Counted from the first letter of the stretch, positions 26,268-34,750 are shown. The stretch is DNA of 64,000 bases from an uncultured Oscillospiraceae bacterium (GCA_934567355.1 CAKTJC010000009.1:15452-79451), one strand, 5' to 3'. Numbers and translations: made by a program. The notes: generated from the letters alone by a model not told the origin.

Positions 26268-26886
26268 TACCCGCCGCCTCCTTTAACCGGCCCATCACAT
26301 GACTGAGCGCAAACATCATGGTTTCATAGTGCATATATTCCAGAATATTTTTATCAACCAAAATCTGCAAGCTGGCGGGAAACTCGTCATCCGCATCCCA
26401 AAAGCGCAGAATCATAGAAAGGAAGGGAAACATCTCTATACGGAATGCTACGTCTCCCCCTTTTTCCTCCGTACCGCCAAGCGCCTTACAAGCCCCGGCA
26501 AGCAGAGCGGTTTTGCCCTGAAAAAAGTCAATGGTTTTCTGGAAGAAACTCCCGCCTCTGGAAAGGGAACCAGTTTGAACAGAGGATAGGCCATTCATAT
26601 TAACGAATACCCCGGCAGGGCGGCAATTGGCTTTTGCGTAGCAAAGCACATCGTAGATGGTCATGGCCTCATTATAATCGGCTTCCTGCGTCGCTGCTTC
26701 ATCCACTTGCTGAACCATCCCGGTATGTCGGTCAATGCGATAGTTACGCCCAACAAAAGGAATATACAGGTATCCAGCATCGGATTCCAGCGAGAATCTG
26801 CGGATCATCTGTTCCTGGTCATAGCGCAGAAACACGCCTGCCATTTCGTTTTTCATTTTTTCATAGTTTGAAAATCTCTCACCCAT
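26254..26886 (-). CDS. DUF3786-type protein
   Basis: 210 residues from the ATG at 26886, preceded by GGGGGTATTTCT; an upstream in-frame ATG at 26916 would overlap the operator. The central part (YLYIPFVGRNYRIDRHTG) and the later GGDVAFRIEMFPFLSMILRFWDADDEFPASLQILVD match the DUF3786 family of anaerobes. The family has no proven function. It is first in a three-gene cassette with TetR and DUF1638. Confidence 0.65.
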   Translation of the reverse strand: MGERFSNYEKMKNEMAGVFLRYDQEQMIRRFSLESDAGYLYIPFVGRNYRIDRHTGMVQQVDEAATQEADYNEAMTIYDVLCYAKANCRPAGVFVNMNGLSSVQTGSLSRGGSFFQKTIDFFQGKTALLAGACKALGGTEEKGGDVAFRIEMFPFLSMILRFWDADDEFPASLQILVDKNILEYMHYETMMFALSHVMGRLKEAAGNDKG

Positions 26887-26913
26887 AGAAATACCCCCAT
26901 GCACATGATTTTT

Positions 26914-26939
26914 CATTATAGACCGTTCGGTCTATAATG
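26914..26939 (-). promoter_or_regulatory. TetR operator of the DUF3786-TetR-DUF1638 cassette
   Basis: CATTATAGACCG (26914-26925), TT, CGGTCTATAATG (26928-26939): 12-bp perfect arms and a two-base centre. TATAAT-like sequences in both arms mean the operator also covers the promoter. Confidence 0.8.
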
Positions 26940-26994
26940 TCAATAACCATAGGATAGCACTGCGGCGTGTTAAATTTCCAAGGGATAATGCAGA

Positions 26995-27033
26995 AGCCCT
27001 CACAGTATGCCGCTTATGGCTGCTGTGAGGGCT
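26995..27033. terminator. Hairpin before the cassette, near-copy of the 24959 terminator
   Basis: AGCCCTCACAG (26995-27005) pairs with CTGTGAGGGCT (27023-27033). The sequence around it repeats the terminator after tnpV in the same orientation, including the following TGTTATTC. Confidence 0.6.
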
Positions 27034-27039
27034 TTGCTG

Positions 27040-27942
27040 TTATTCCTCGGATACTTCACTTTTGCTCCGAGATTTGTACACATTATACTGATTCTTGCAC
27101 CTGGGACTGCAAAATTCCGCGTTGGAGCGGTTACTTAGAAATACCCGCTGACACTGTTTACATAACTTTAGCGGCTTGGCATCGTCTACCAGCATAAAGC
27201 TGAACATCATTTGAATCCCTAATAGCAAGGAATGGAAGTCCCAGAAAAGCGTGGGCTTGTCCAGAAGCTCAATATGGTAAGTGGGCGCAATACCTCCGAA
27301 AGCTTTCATAGACTGCCGGAGAAGCTGCTTGCTGTCATCGCCCAGAGGGTCATTGTAGTAGAAGAACGAAGTGGACAGGTTGAAAGCCCAATCCTTGAGC
27401 TGTTGGGCAATCCATTCGTATGGCTCCGCGTACTGGCGTTGGAAGCTCATATTCTTTGCCATTGGCTCGTCGCTGAACGTCATGGTCAGTGCCATCATTA
27501 TGCGGTCCCCGGAAACGCTCCAACAGGATTCTACGCCTCGCTTGACTACATCCAGCTTTTCAAAGGGGAAGAACAGGGACAGGTAGTCCTCTGTGGACAT
27601 CGTTTCTGCTTTGATAAAATGGTTCTTTGGGAGGTAGACGGCCTCATACTCCATGAAGGACGGCGTGGTAGGCAGGGCGGTCAGAAAGCCCAAAAGGCCG
27701 TAGTGGGTGACGAATTCCAGGATAGCCTTTTCCACCTCTGCAGGGGGCTTCTGCCCCATCATCAGCATTCCCACATTCAGAGCGTCCAGGACAATGCCGG
27801 GAGCTTCTTTCAGCGGGTTATATACGCTGGGCTTTGCGTTCTTACCTGATATTATATAGCGCTTGCCGTCCGGTGCTGTTTTCAGCTCATAGCGATCATA
27901 CCGCACCCAGCAGGAGCGGGAGTTTTCAAAAATGTTCTTCAT
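27040..27942 (-). CDS. DUF6076-like protein with C-terminal zinc finger
   Basis: 300 residues from the ATG at 27942, preceded by AGAGGAATCGCT. The bulk has no motif I can assign. The last ~40 residues carry a Cys4 zinc-binding pattern, CKQCQRVF...FCSPRCKNQYNVYKSR. The same finger ends the TnpX recombinase of this element (CECCGNGF...YCSHACRQKAYTKK). Proteins of this type (DUF6076-like, from memory) are frequent on mobile elements of gut Firmicutes. It follows the 27996 gene by ~50 bases and is probably driven by the same SOS-type promoter. Confidence 0.5.
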   Translation of the reverse strand: MKNIFENSRSCWVRYDRYELKTAPDGKRYIISGKNAKPSVYNPLKEAPGIVLDALNVGMLMMGQKPPAEVEKAILEFVTHYGLLGFLTALPTTPSFMEYEAVYLPKNHFIKAETMSTEDYLSLFFPFEKLDVVKRGVESCWSVSGDRIMMALTMTFSDEPMAKNMSFQRQYAEPYEWIAQQLKDWAFNLSTSFFYYNDPLGDDSKQLLRQSMKAFGGIAPTYHIELLDKPTLFWDFHSLLLGIQMMFSFMLVDDAKPLKLCKQCQRVFLSNRSNAEFCSPRCKNQYNVYKSRSKSEVSEE

Positions 27943-27995
27943 AGCGATTCCTCTTACCCGGTAATCTGTTTTCTCTGAATCCAATTACCATAGTA

Positions 27996-28856
27996 TCAGC
28001 TGCTCTTGGCCTCGTCAAGGGCAGCTTTTTTCTGTCTGGGCTTTGTCTTGTTTTCTCTTGGGATTGCCGCATTCTTCCCCTGCTCCCTGACAGCCTTTTC
28101 GTATTCTTCCAGAAATGTCCGTTCCCGTTTTGTCAGGCGTTGGCTGCCAATCAGATGGTCATACATCCGCTTTTGGAGCTTGGCGCAGATGTTTTTCCGC
28201 TGCTTGCGGATGTTCCGGTCCGATTGGTGCCGCATTTCCGCAAGGCGGGTAGTGCTGTACAGACGCACGAACAGAAAGTACAGGATTTCCTGCTGGTCCT
28301 CGTTCAAATCCCGCAGCAGATCGGAGATAAAGGCATTCCCCGCCAAATTGTGCAGCTCATGGGGACAGTCAAAGAGAATGTCCAGGAAGTTTCCATGGCA
28401 GAGCTGCCGGAACGCGGGATCGTTCATCCAGATCGGCGCAATGGAGGGATTGGGAATGGTCTGGTACTCTAGGGGTACATCTCCCCGGAGGTTTTCGTGG
28501 TCCCGCTCCCGGCGTTCCCGGTTCTGATCCAGCTTATCCCACTGGTTGATGACCGCTTGGAAATCCGCCTCGGTTCTTGCCGCCTCTTCCAGCCGCCGAA
28601 GTGCCTCAGCCTTGATTTCCCGTTTCAGCCGTTTGTCACTGGTGGGTGCGGCTTCCTCAGCCTCGTCCTCCAACTCCGCGTTATAGTCCCTGGGATGCTC
28701 GTCCTGCACCAAGGACTGCTCAAACTCTGCCCGCCGCTCCTGGGAGATTGCGTTTCCCAGTTTCTCGCTTTCTAAAATATCTTCTGCTGGGTCAATTTCT
28801 TCCTGACTGTCAAAGAAATCCTCGGACGGCCATTCCTCATACCACATCTTTGCCAT
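27996..28856 (-). CDS. Hypothetical protein with sigma-region-4-like helix-turn-helix
   Basis: 286 residues. The N-terminal ~110 residues are highly acidic, then strongly charged. Residues ~185-240 (LNEDQQEILYFLFVRLYSTTRLAEMRHQSDRNIRKQRKNICAKL) look like a sigma-70 region 4 type helix-turn-helix. The C-terminus is Lys-rich. It may be a transcription factor or RNA-polymerase-associated protein of the element; no named family was recognised. Its promoter is an ideal TTGACA-N17-TATAAT containing a LexA-type box, so DNA damage should induce it. Confidence 0.6.
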   Translation of the reverse strand: MAKMWYEEWPSEDFFDSQEEIDPAEDILESEKLGNAISQERRAEFEQSLVQDEHPRDYNAELEDEAEEAAPTSDKRLKREIKAEALRRLEEAARTEADFQAVINQWDKLDQNRERRERDHENLRGDVPLEYQTIPNPSIAPIWMNDPAFRQLCHGNFLDILFDCPHELHNLAGNAFISDLLRDLNEDQQEILYFLFVRLYSTTRLAEMRHQSDRNIRKQRKNICAKLQKRMYDHLIGSQRLTKRERTFLEEYEKAVREQGKNAAIPRENKTKPRQKKAALDEAKSS

Positions 28857-28890
28857 GGCGTTACCTCACAGGGCATATACTGTTCTTTCA

Positions 28891-28919
28891 TTATAATAAG
28901 AACATATGTTCGTGTCAAT
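28891..28919 (-). promoter_or_regulatory. Consensus promoter with an embedded SOS (LexA) box
   Basis: On the minus strand TTGACA (28914-28919) and TATAAT (28891-28896) are exactly 17 bp apart. The spacer contains CGAACATATGTTCT (28900-28913), matching the Gram-positive LexA box CGAACRNRYGTTYC at all but the last position. Confidence 0.8.
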
Positions 28920-29219
28920 AATTTTCTGTGATACGACTTTGGAACGCAGCTGCTACTATTCTTTTTCCTATTCATAAAAAGTTAATATCACTTTTCCCGC
29001 AAATGGTTCCGATTTACATACCGTAATTCTCCTATCTGTGAAAGCGGTAATCCGGATACAGGTTATCCGGGTTACTGCCACGCTGGCATTCAGAGAAAAA
29101 GGAGGAATCATTTATGCGAATGCGATATGGGTAGCCGGAAAAGTTTTTCACAGCCACAAAAAGAGAACCACAAAAAATAATTTCACAGCTGCGTTTAAGA
29201 CGCGGAGAAAGCGAGGTCT
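28920..29219. other. Non-coding leader before tnpW
   Basis: About 300 bp between the divergent SOS promoter and tnpW. The only structure seen is an inverted repeat GTAATCCGGATA / TATCCGGGTTAC (29047-29058 and 29064-29075, one mismatch). A 61-codon frame here lacks a ribosome binding site. The repeat could be a leader hairpin or recombinase-related site. Confidence 0.4.
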
Positions 29220-29423
29220 ATGACAGAAAACAAAAGCGTATTTTTAACCCGACATATCGGACACACCACCTACCGGGTGCGTGTCCATCTCAGCGAAACC
29301 GCTGAGGAAACCATGGAAGATAAAATTCTGCGGTTGATCCGCAATGATGGGATGACAAATGGCCCGAACTGTGGTATACTGGGTGTACCACAAATGAGCC
29401 GTCAGTCTGAAAGGAGTGCCTGA
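29220..29423 (+). CDS. tnpW: TnpW-family transposon-encoded protein
   Basis: 67 residues. The start MTENKSVFLTRHIGHTTYRVRVHLSETAEETMEDKILRLI is the typical TnpW pattern of Tn4451-type elements; the last ~25 residues run beyond the usual family end, so the C-terminus may vary. It ends one base before the tnpX start and shares its transcript. Function unknown. Confidence 0.7.
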   Translation: MTENKSVFLTRHIGHTTYRVRVHLSETAEETMEDKILRLIRNDGMTNGPNCGILGVPQMSRQSERSA

Positions 29424-29424
29424 T

Positions 29425-31353
29425 ATGGCAGCCAGACAGACGGAAGAACAAAAAATCACCGCTCTCTATGAGCGGCTTTCCCGTGACGATGATATTGCGG
29501 GAGACTCGAACTCCATTCTGAACCAAAAGCGTTACCTGGAATCCTACGCACAGCAGCGGGGCTACACAAATATCGTTCACTACACGGACGATGGGTGGTC
29601 CGGTGGCAATTTTGAGCGGCCCGGCTGGAAAAAGCTGGTGGCCGACATTGAGGCGGGCAGGGTTGCCCACCTGCTGTGCAAGGATATGAGCAGAATCGGC
29701 AGAAACTATCTGCAAACGGGATTCTACACAGAGGTGATGTTCCGGCAGTATGGGGTTCATTTTGTTGCTGTGGCGAATAACATCGACAGCGACATCCAGG
29801 AGACCAGCGAGTTTGCCCCGTTTATGAATATCATGAACGAGTGGTATCTGCGGGATCAGTCCAAGAAAATCAGAGCAGCCTACAGCATTAAGGGAAAATC
29901 CGGGAAGCCCATCACGAACTGCGCAATTTATGGGTATCAGAAGGACCCCAAAAACAAGGACCATTGGCTTGTGGACGAAGAAGCTGCGGCGGTTGTGCGC
30001 AGAATTTTCCGGCTTTCTATCGAGGGACACGGTGCTTACGAAATAGCCGGGATATTGAGAGCGGAAATGGTAGAGTGTCCCGGATATTACCATGCCAAGC
30101 GACGAGTTCTCCGAGATATGGACAACGGGAAAACCTCCGAAAATCCCTTTCAGCCATACGATTGGTACGGCTGCACTGTGTCTGACATTCTGTCCAAGCC
30201 GGAGTACATGGGGCACACGGTAAATTTCCGTACTTCCAGTAAATCCTACCGGGACAAGCGGGTGAGAAACGATTCTGGGGATTGGGTGGTGTTTGAAAAC
30301 ACCCATGAGCCGATTATCGATCCGGAAACCTGGCAGTTGGCCCAACAGACGAAGCGGACAGTACGCAGGACGGATACCACAGGGGTTGCAAATCCCCTGA
30401 CCGGTCTGGTGTTTTGTGCGGACTGCGGCGCGAAAATGTATAACCACCGCGGACAGCATACCAACGCCAACGGAAAGACCTATTCCGGAGATACCTATAA
30501 TTGCTCCACCTATGCTTTGAGCCATGAACATTTTATCAAAAGGTGTTTTTCCCATAGCATCAGCACAAAGGCGCTGAACGCCCTTTTGCTGGACACCATA
30601 CGCCTGACCGCAACCTACGCAATCCAGAATCGGGACGCATTCATTCAAAAGGTACGCAGTGTTTCCCAGATTCAGCAGGAGGAAGCTGCAAAAGAGCTGA
30701 AACGCAAGATCTCCAAAGCACAAAGGAGAATTGCCGAGCTGGATGTGCTGATCAAAAAGCTCTATGAGACCTACGCCATGGGGAAGCTGGAAGAAAAGCG
30801 GTTTGAGCTTTTATCCGGGGAATACGAAAAAGAGCAGGCAGAGCTGAATCGAATCCTGACATCCGACCAGTCTGATCTAAGCCAGTTCAAGGAGGATACG
30901 GATCGGGCAGACCGCTTCTTGACGTTGGCAAAGAAATATACGGATTTCTCAGAGCTGACACCAGCCATGCTCCATGAATTTGTGGAGAAAATTCTTGTCC
31001 ATGCACCGGATCGGAGTAGTGGTGAACGCACCCAGGAGGTTGAGATTTACCTGAAATTCATTGGGCAGTTTGAAGTCCCGGTTGCAGAGCCAACACCGGA
31101 GGAGCAGGCAGCGGAGGAAAAACGCCGACAGAAGCGTATCTATGCCCACCAAAAATATTTGGAACGCAAGGAGCGAATTGCTTCGGGCGCGAGTGTCCAA
31201 ACCCACACTGTCGTCTGTGAATGCTGCGGGAACGGCTTCCCCGCAACCCGCTCGGATGCCAAGTATTGCAGTCACGCCTGCCGTCAGAAGGCTTATACGA
31301 AAAAGCGAAAAGAACAGCAGTCCGAAATACAAAATGTCTCTGAAGGCGCCTAA
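29425..31353 (+). CDS. tnpX: Large serine recombinase (TnpX/TndX type)
   Basis: 642 residues from the ATG at 29425, eight bases after AAGGAG. The N-terminal resolvase domain has ALYERLSRDDD with Ser19 as catalytic serine, and the conserved arginine region LLCKDMSRIGRN. A recombinase domain, a zinc ribbon (CADCGAKMYNH... and a later Cys), a long coiled coil (~residues 410-480) and a C-terminal zinc finger (CECCGNGF...CSHAC) follow. TnpX-type enzymes excise and insert their element without a duplicated target beyond a few bases, which fits the CATG junction. It lies ~5 kb inside the left end rather than at the border. Confidence 0.9.
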   Translation: MAARQTEEQKITALYERLSRDDDIAGDSNSILNQKRYLESYAQQRGYTNIVHYTDDGWSGGNFERPGWKKLVADIEAGRVAHLLCKDMSRIGRNYLQTGFYTEVMFRQYGVHFVAVANNIDSDIQETSEFAPFMNIMNEWYLRDQSKKIRAAYSIKGKSGKPITNCAIYGYQKDPKNKDHWLVDEEAAAVVRRIFRLSIEGHGAYEIAGILRAEMVECPGYYHAKRRVLRDMDNGKTSENPFQPYDWYGCTVSDILSKPEYMGHTVNFRTSSKSYRDKRVRNDSGDWVVFENTHEPIIDPETWQLAQQTKRTVRRTDTTGVANPLTGLVFCADCGAKMYNHRGQHTNANGKTYSGDTYNCSTYALSHEHFIKRCFSHSISTKALNALLLDTIRLTATYAIQNRDAFIQKVRSVSQIQQEEAAKELKRKISKAQRRIAELDVLIKKLYETYAMGKLEEKRFELLSGEYEKEQAELNRILTSDQSDLSQFKEDTDRADRFLTLAKKYTDFSELTPAMLHEFVEKILVHAPDRSSGERTQEVEIYLKFIGQFEVPVAEPTPEEQAAEEKRRQKRIYAHQKYLERKERIASGASVQTHTVVCECCGNGFPATRSDAKYCSHACRQKAYTKKRKEQQSEIQNVSEGA

Positions 31354-31447
31354 GTTTATTTGCGGCTTGCCCCTAACCGGGCAGGCCGCTTTTTTGTACC
31401 CAAAATCATTTTTAAGTCCGCACAGCGGCAGAAAGGAATTTTTATTT

Positions 31448-32368
31448 ATGAACAACAACACAATCATCCTCGGAATCGACCACGGCTACGGCAACATCAA
31501 GACCGCCCACACCTGCTTCCCTACCGGCGTAACCACTCACGAGAAAGAACCACCATTCCACAATGATCTGCTGATCTACGACGGCCATTTCTACACCATT
31601 GGAGAGGGGCACAAGGAGTTCACCGCCGACAAAATGATGGACGGCGACTACTATGTACTGACTCTGGCGGCCATTGCCAAGGAGTTGAGCCTTCGGCGGC
31701 TGACTGCTGCTAAGGTCTATCTGGCCGTGGGCCTGCCTTTGACGTGGGTCAGCGAGCAGAAAGACAGCTTCCGGGCCTACCTCCTGCATAACGAGAGCGT
31801 GGATTTCACCTATCAGGACACAGACTATCATGTGGAGTTTGTGGGTGCTGACATTTACCCGCAGGGCTTCGCCGCCGTTGCCGCCAATCTCCGGGCATTT
31901 CCCGGAACCAATATGCTCTGTGACATTGGCAATGGAACTATGAATATCATGTATATCAACGAGTTCCGACCCGTTTTGAGCAACTGCTACACGGAGAAAT
32001 TCGGCACCCACCAGTGTATGCTGGCTGTCCGAGAGACCATTCTGCGGCAGTTTGGCAAGACGCTGAATGACGCGACCATTGAGCGGGTACTGCGGGAAGG
32101 AACCGCGGACATTGCCCCCAGGTATCTGAACGCCATCCGACAGACGGCTTCCGAGTATGTGGACGGTATTTTCCGCCGGCTTCGGGAGCATGAATATGAC
32201 CCGGAGCTGATGCGCCTGTATGTGCTGGGCGGCGGTGGCTGCCTGGTTCGAAACTTTGGCAAATACGAAAAGGGTCGGGTGTTCTTCAACGACGATATTT
32301 GCGCCACAGCCAAGGGATATGAGCAAATGACCACCCGCAGAATCCAGAGGGAGGGCGGGAGCGTATGA
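31448..32368 (+). CDS. ParM/StbA-like actin-type ATPase
   Basis: 306 residues. The ATG at 31448 follows GAAAGGAA. Actin-fold signatures: phosphate-1 loop LGIDHGYGNIKTA with Asp11, phosphate-2 loop LCDIGNGTMNIMYI, and the adenosine motif LYVLGGGGCLV near the C-terminus. ParM-type filaments segregate plasmids when paired with an adaptor and a centromere. The adaptor-like gene overlaps its stop. Presence on an integrated element suggests the excised circle is actively maintained. Confidence 0.85.
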   Translation: MNNNTIILGIDHGYGNIKTAHTCFPTGVTTHEKEPPFHNDLLIYDGHFYTIGEGHKEFTADKMMDGDYYVLTLAAIAKELSLRRLTAAKVYLAVGLPLTWVSEQKDSFRAYLLHNESVDFTYQDTDYHVEFVGADIYPQGFAAVAANLRAFPGTNMLCDIGNGTMNIMYINEFRPVLSNCYTEKFGTHQCMLAVRETILRQFGKTLNDATIERVLREGTADIAPRYLNAIRQTASEYVDGIFRRLREHEYDPELMRLYVLGGGGCLVRNFGKYEKGRVFFNDDICATAKGYEQMTTRRIQREGGSV

Positions 32369-32751
32369 AGCGGCTCTACACGACCACCCTGCGGCTGAAT
32401 CTGGAAAACGAGGCAGACCGGGAGGCCCTGGAGCATTTGCGGCGGATGGATCGGAAGAAGTACCGCTCTGTAAACAGCGCCGTGATTACTGCCATCAACG
32501 CCTACTTTTCCAGACAGGAGCAGCTGGAGGCTGACCCCTATCTGGAAACCCGTGAGAAAGAGGACGCTTTTCTTCAGCGGATAATTGACACCATCCAGAG
32601 CGCCCAGCAGCCAACGCCAGCACCCGGATTGACTGCCCTGCTCCAACTGCTGCAAGGGACGCAGGTCGCCCCACCGGCTCCTGCCAAAGAACCAGAGGCC
32701 AACACCGGAACGGACTGGGACGCGGCGCTGGATTTTGTGGGGAGCTTTTGA
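32365..32751 (+). CDS. ParR/StbB-like segregation adaptor protein
   Basis: 128 residues, overlapping the ParM-like gene by ATGA. The N-terminus (RLYTTTLRLNLENEADREALEHLRRMD...YRSVNSAVITAINAYF) looks like a ribbon-helix-helix DNA-binding domain. The C-terminus is proline-rich and ends DWDAALDFVGSF, a short acidic-aromatic tail of the kind that contacts ParM. A centromere was not identified; the 91 bp downstream contain no obvious iterons. Confidence 0.7.
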   Translation: MKRLYTTTLRLNLENEADREALEHLRRMDRKKYRSVNSAVITAINAYFSRQEQLEADPYLETREKEDAFLQRIIDTIQSAQQPTPAPGLTALLQLLQGTQVAPPAPAKEPEANTGTDWDAALDFVGSF

Positions 32752-32842
32752 GATGGGAGCTGTCGGATATGCGGGAATCTTTGCAATTGACATTGTAACG
32801 GTATACCGCTATAATCAATATGAAAGGAAAGGAGATGCTGCT

Positions 32843-33412
32843 ATGACGATTTCGGAGTTACTGGCAAAGCAGAATATGACCAAGTACCGCCTGTCCAAGC
32901 TGAGTGATGTTCCCTATTCTACCTTGAATGATCTGTGCAACGGGAAAACAAGTCTGGAAAAATGCAGTGCGGAAACCGTTTATCGGCTGGCAAAGGAATT
33001 GCACGTCTCCATGGAGGAGCTGCTGGCCCCCTGTTTTGAAAAACGCTGCTCCTTTGAGCTGTTCAAGAGCAACGTCTGCCATAAGCTGAAGAATCTGGGT
33101 GACATTGATTTCCTGATCGATGCGCTGGAAAGCAATGAAATTCGCGGCTATTACAACAAGAAGTGGTATCCGGAGTGTTTCTATCTGCTGGCTATGGTGG
33201 ACTACCTCAGCCGAATCAACGGCATTGCCCTCTGCACGGAGTTCGACGACATTCGGAAAAGGAAACTTTCGGACGTTCTGTTTCCGTCCGGCATCCTGGC
33301 TTTGGCGGCCAGCCGCAACAGCGACGCGCCGAAACAGCAGGCAATCCGTGACGCGATCCCGGAATTCCTGCGGTTCAATATCGTAGAAAGTGAGGTTCGG
33401 AATGTCAACTGA
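32843..33412 (+). CDS. XRE-family HTH protein, putative antitoxin/regulator
   Basis: 189 residues from the ATG at 32843, preceded by GGAAAGGAGATGCTGCT. The first ~65 residues are a Cro/CI-type helix-turn-helix (NMTKYRLSKLSDVPYSTLNDLCNGKTSLEKCSAETVYRLAKEL). The remainder is an unassigned helical domain. It overlaps the nucleotidyltransferase gene by 11 bases, the arrangement of AbiE-like type IV toxin-antitoxin pairs, where the first gene is antitoxin and autoregulator. Confidence 0.7.
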   Translation: MTISELLAKQNMTKYRLSKLSDVPYSTLNDLCNGKTSLEKCSAETVYRLAKELHVSMEELLAPCFEKRCSFELFKSNVCHKLKNLGDIDFLIDALESNEIRGYYNKKWYPECFYLLAMVDYLSRINGIALCTEFDDIRKRKLSDVLFPSGILALAASRNSDAPKQQAIRDAIPEFLRFNIVESEVRNVN

Positions 33413-34217
33413 GAATTACGAGGTGTTCACCAAAGAGAATCTGAATATGTACTTCAATGAGCTTTCCAAGGAATACAAGCGATTGGGCGGCAGAAAGATG
33501 CCAGTGGAAATCATTCTGATTGGTGGGGCTGCCATCGTTGAAAGCTATGGATTCCGCGAAATGACCACAGACATTGACGCTGTGCTTCCGTCCGTATCCA
33601 TTATGAAGGACGCGATTAACCATATTGGAGACCGTTTCGGACTGCCAAACGGATGGCTGAATGCGGACTTCACCCATACAGAGTCCTACTCCCGCAGAAT
33701 CGGGGAGTTCTCCAAACCGTACCGGACATTCAGCCAGGTCTTAAACGTCCGAATTGTTGATGGAGAATACCTGATTGCCATGAAGCTGCGCTCCGGCAGA
33801 AAGTACAAGAATGATCTCTCTGATGTTGTGGGAATTCTGGCAGAACACGCACGGAATGGAAAGCCCATTGATTACGGTCAGATCGATGTTGCGGTGCAAA
33901 ATCTCTATGGAGGCTGGAACGGCTTTTCTCAGGATGCAGTTTCTTTTTTGCGAGACATTTTGAAGGAACAGCAGTATCTAACGATATACGACAGCATCCG
34001 TCAAGGCGAAATACAGGCAAAAGAGATTCTGCTGGACTTTCAGCAGGCTTATCCCGGACTTATGAAAGAGGACAAAGTGGATGGCATTCTGGAAGCGAAA
34101 GCCGGGGCAGGAACAAAAGCGTCCGTGTTGGAGCAGCTGGCCGCTTTGAAGAAGCAGCGGGAAAACGCCCCACAGGAAACAGGCAATCGTTCCCACAAGG
34201 ACCGGGATGAACGATGA
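33402..34217 (+). CDS. DUF6036-type nucleotidyltransferase, putative toxin
   Basis: 271 residues from the ATG at 33402. Nucleotidyltransferase motifs: Gly41-Gly42 (LIGGAAI) and TTDID at 55-59, whose two aspartates would bind the metal, then a later LIAMKLRSGRKYKNDLSDV segment typical of AbiEii/DUF6036 enzymes. The C-terminal ~60 residues are a charged helical extension. With the XRE gene it resembles an abortive-infection/TA module that would also stabilise the element. No activity can be shown from sequence. Confidence 0.65.
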   Translation: MSTENYEVFTKENLNMYFNELSKEYKRLGGRKMPVEIILIGGAAIVESYGFREMTTDIDAVLPSVSIMKDAINHIGDRFGLPNGWLNADFTHTESYSRRIGEFSKPYRTFSQVLNVRIVDGEYLIAMKLRSGRKYKNDLSDVVGILAEHARNGKPIDYGQIDVAVQNLYGGWNGFSQDAVSFLRDILKEQQYLTIYDSIRQGEIQAKEILLDFQQAYPGLMKEDKVDGILEAKAGAGTKASVLEQLAALKKQRENAPQETGNRSHKDRDER

Positions 34218-34750
34218 GTACAGAAACAAAGGTACTGCCGATGTATGACCCGCAGAAGCGTGATCTTCCTAAGCGGCGTGACTATGTAGGCACTCTTTCC
34301 TGGCTTCGGGCTGTTCGTGACTGTATCGGCCAACCGGTGGTATTTGCATTGGATGAAGCGCTTATGTGCCAGGGGAACTTTGGTGGGCGCAGCGATGAAT
34401 ACCTGGTTTGGGTGTATGGAGCGGACAATGCAGCCCAGTTTAACGGCGTTGTCGTTCTGGGAAATCAGATTGGTCCGGAAGATGTGCAGCACAAAAATGG
34501 TCTGTCGTTTACGAGCTTCAACCGGACGCTCTCGGACGCACTTGCCAATGAGTCCATTCTGGATATGCAGGGTATTACGGAAGCTGTCAGCCGATATTAC
34601 TATGCGCATGGAGACAGCTTTGAGGGAATCTTCGTCGTTCCGCGGTATCGGAAGCGGTTTGAGGAGCTGGCGGCTGAGGCTTTGGCATATTACACGGATG
34701 ATACTCCGCTGAACCCGGAAATCTGTGACATCAATCCACCCGCTTTTTGA
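34214..34750 (+). CDS. Unknown 178-residue protein, third gene of the XRE-nucleotidyltransferase unit
   Basis: Starts by ATGA overlap with the nucleotidyltransferase stop, so it is co-translated. No signal peptide, membrane segment or known motif is seen. It is a compact, mostly soluble sequence with FALDEALMCQGNFGGRSDEYLVWVYG and FEGIFVVPRYRKRFEEL regions. Tight coupling suggests it works with the putative toxin-antitoxin pair. Not recognised. Confidence 0.6.
   Translation: MSTETKVLPMYDPQKRDLPKRRDYVGTLSWLRAVRDCIGQPVVFALDEALMCQGNFGGRSDEYLVWVYGADNAAQFNGVVVLGNQIGPEDVQHKNGLSFTSFNRTLSDALANESILDMQGITEAVSRYYYAHGDSFEGIFVVPRYRKRFEELAAEALAYYTDDTPLNPEICDINPPAF

Noticed and set aside
29038..29223. 61-codon frame before tnpW
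   Set aside because: No ribosome binding site and no family resemblance; it covers a leader with an inverted repeat.
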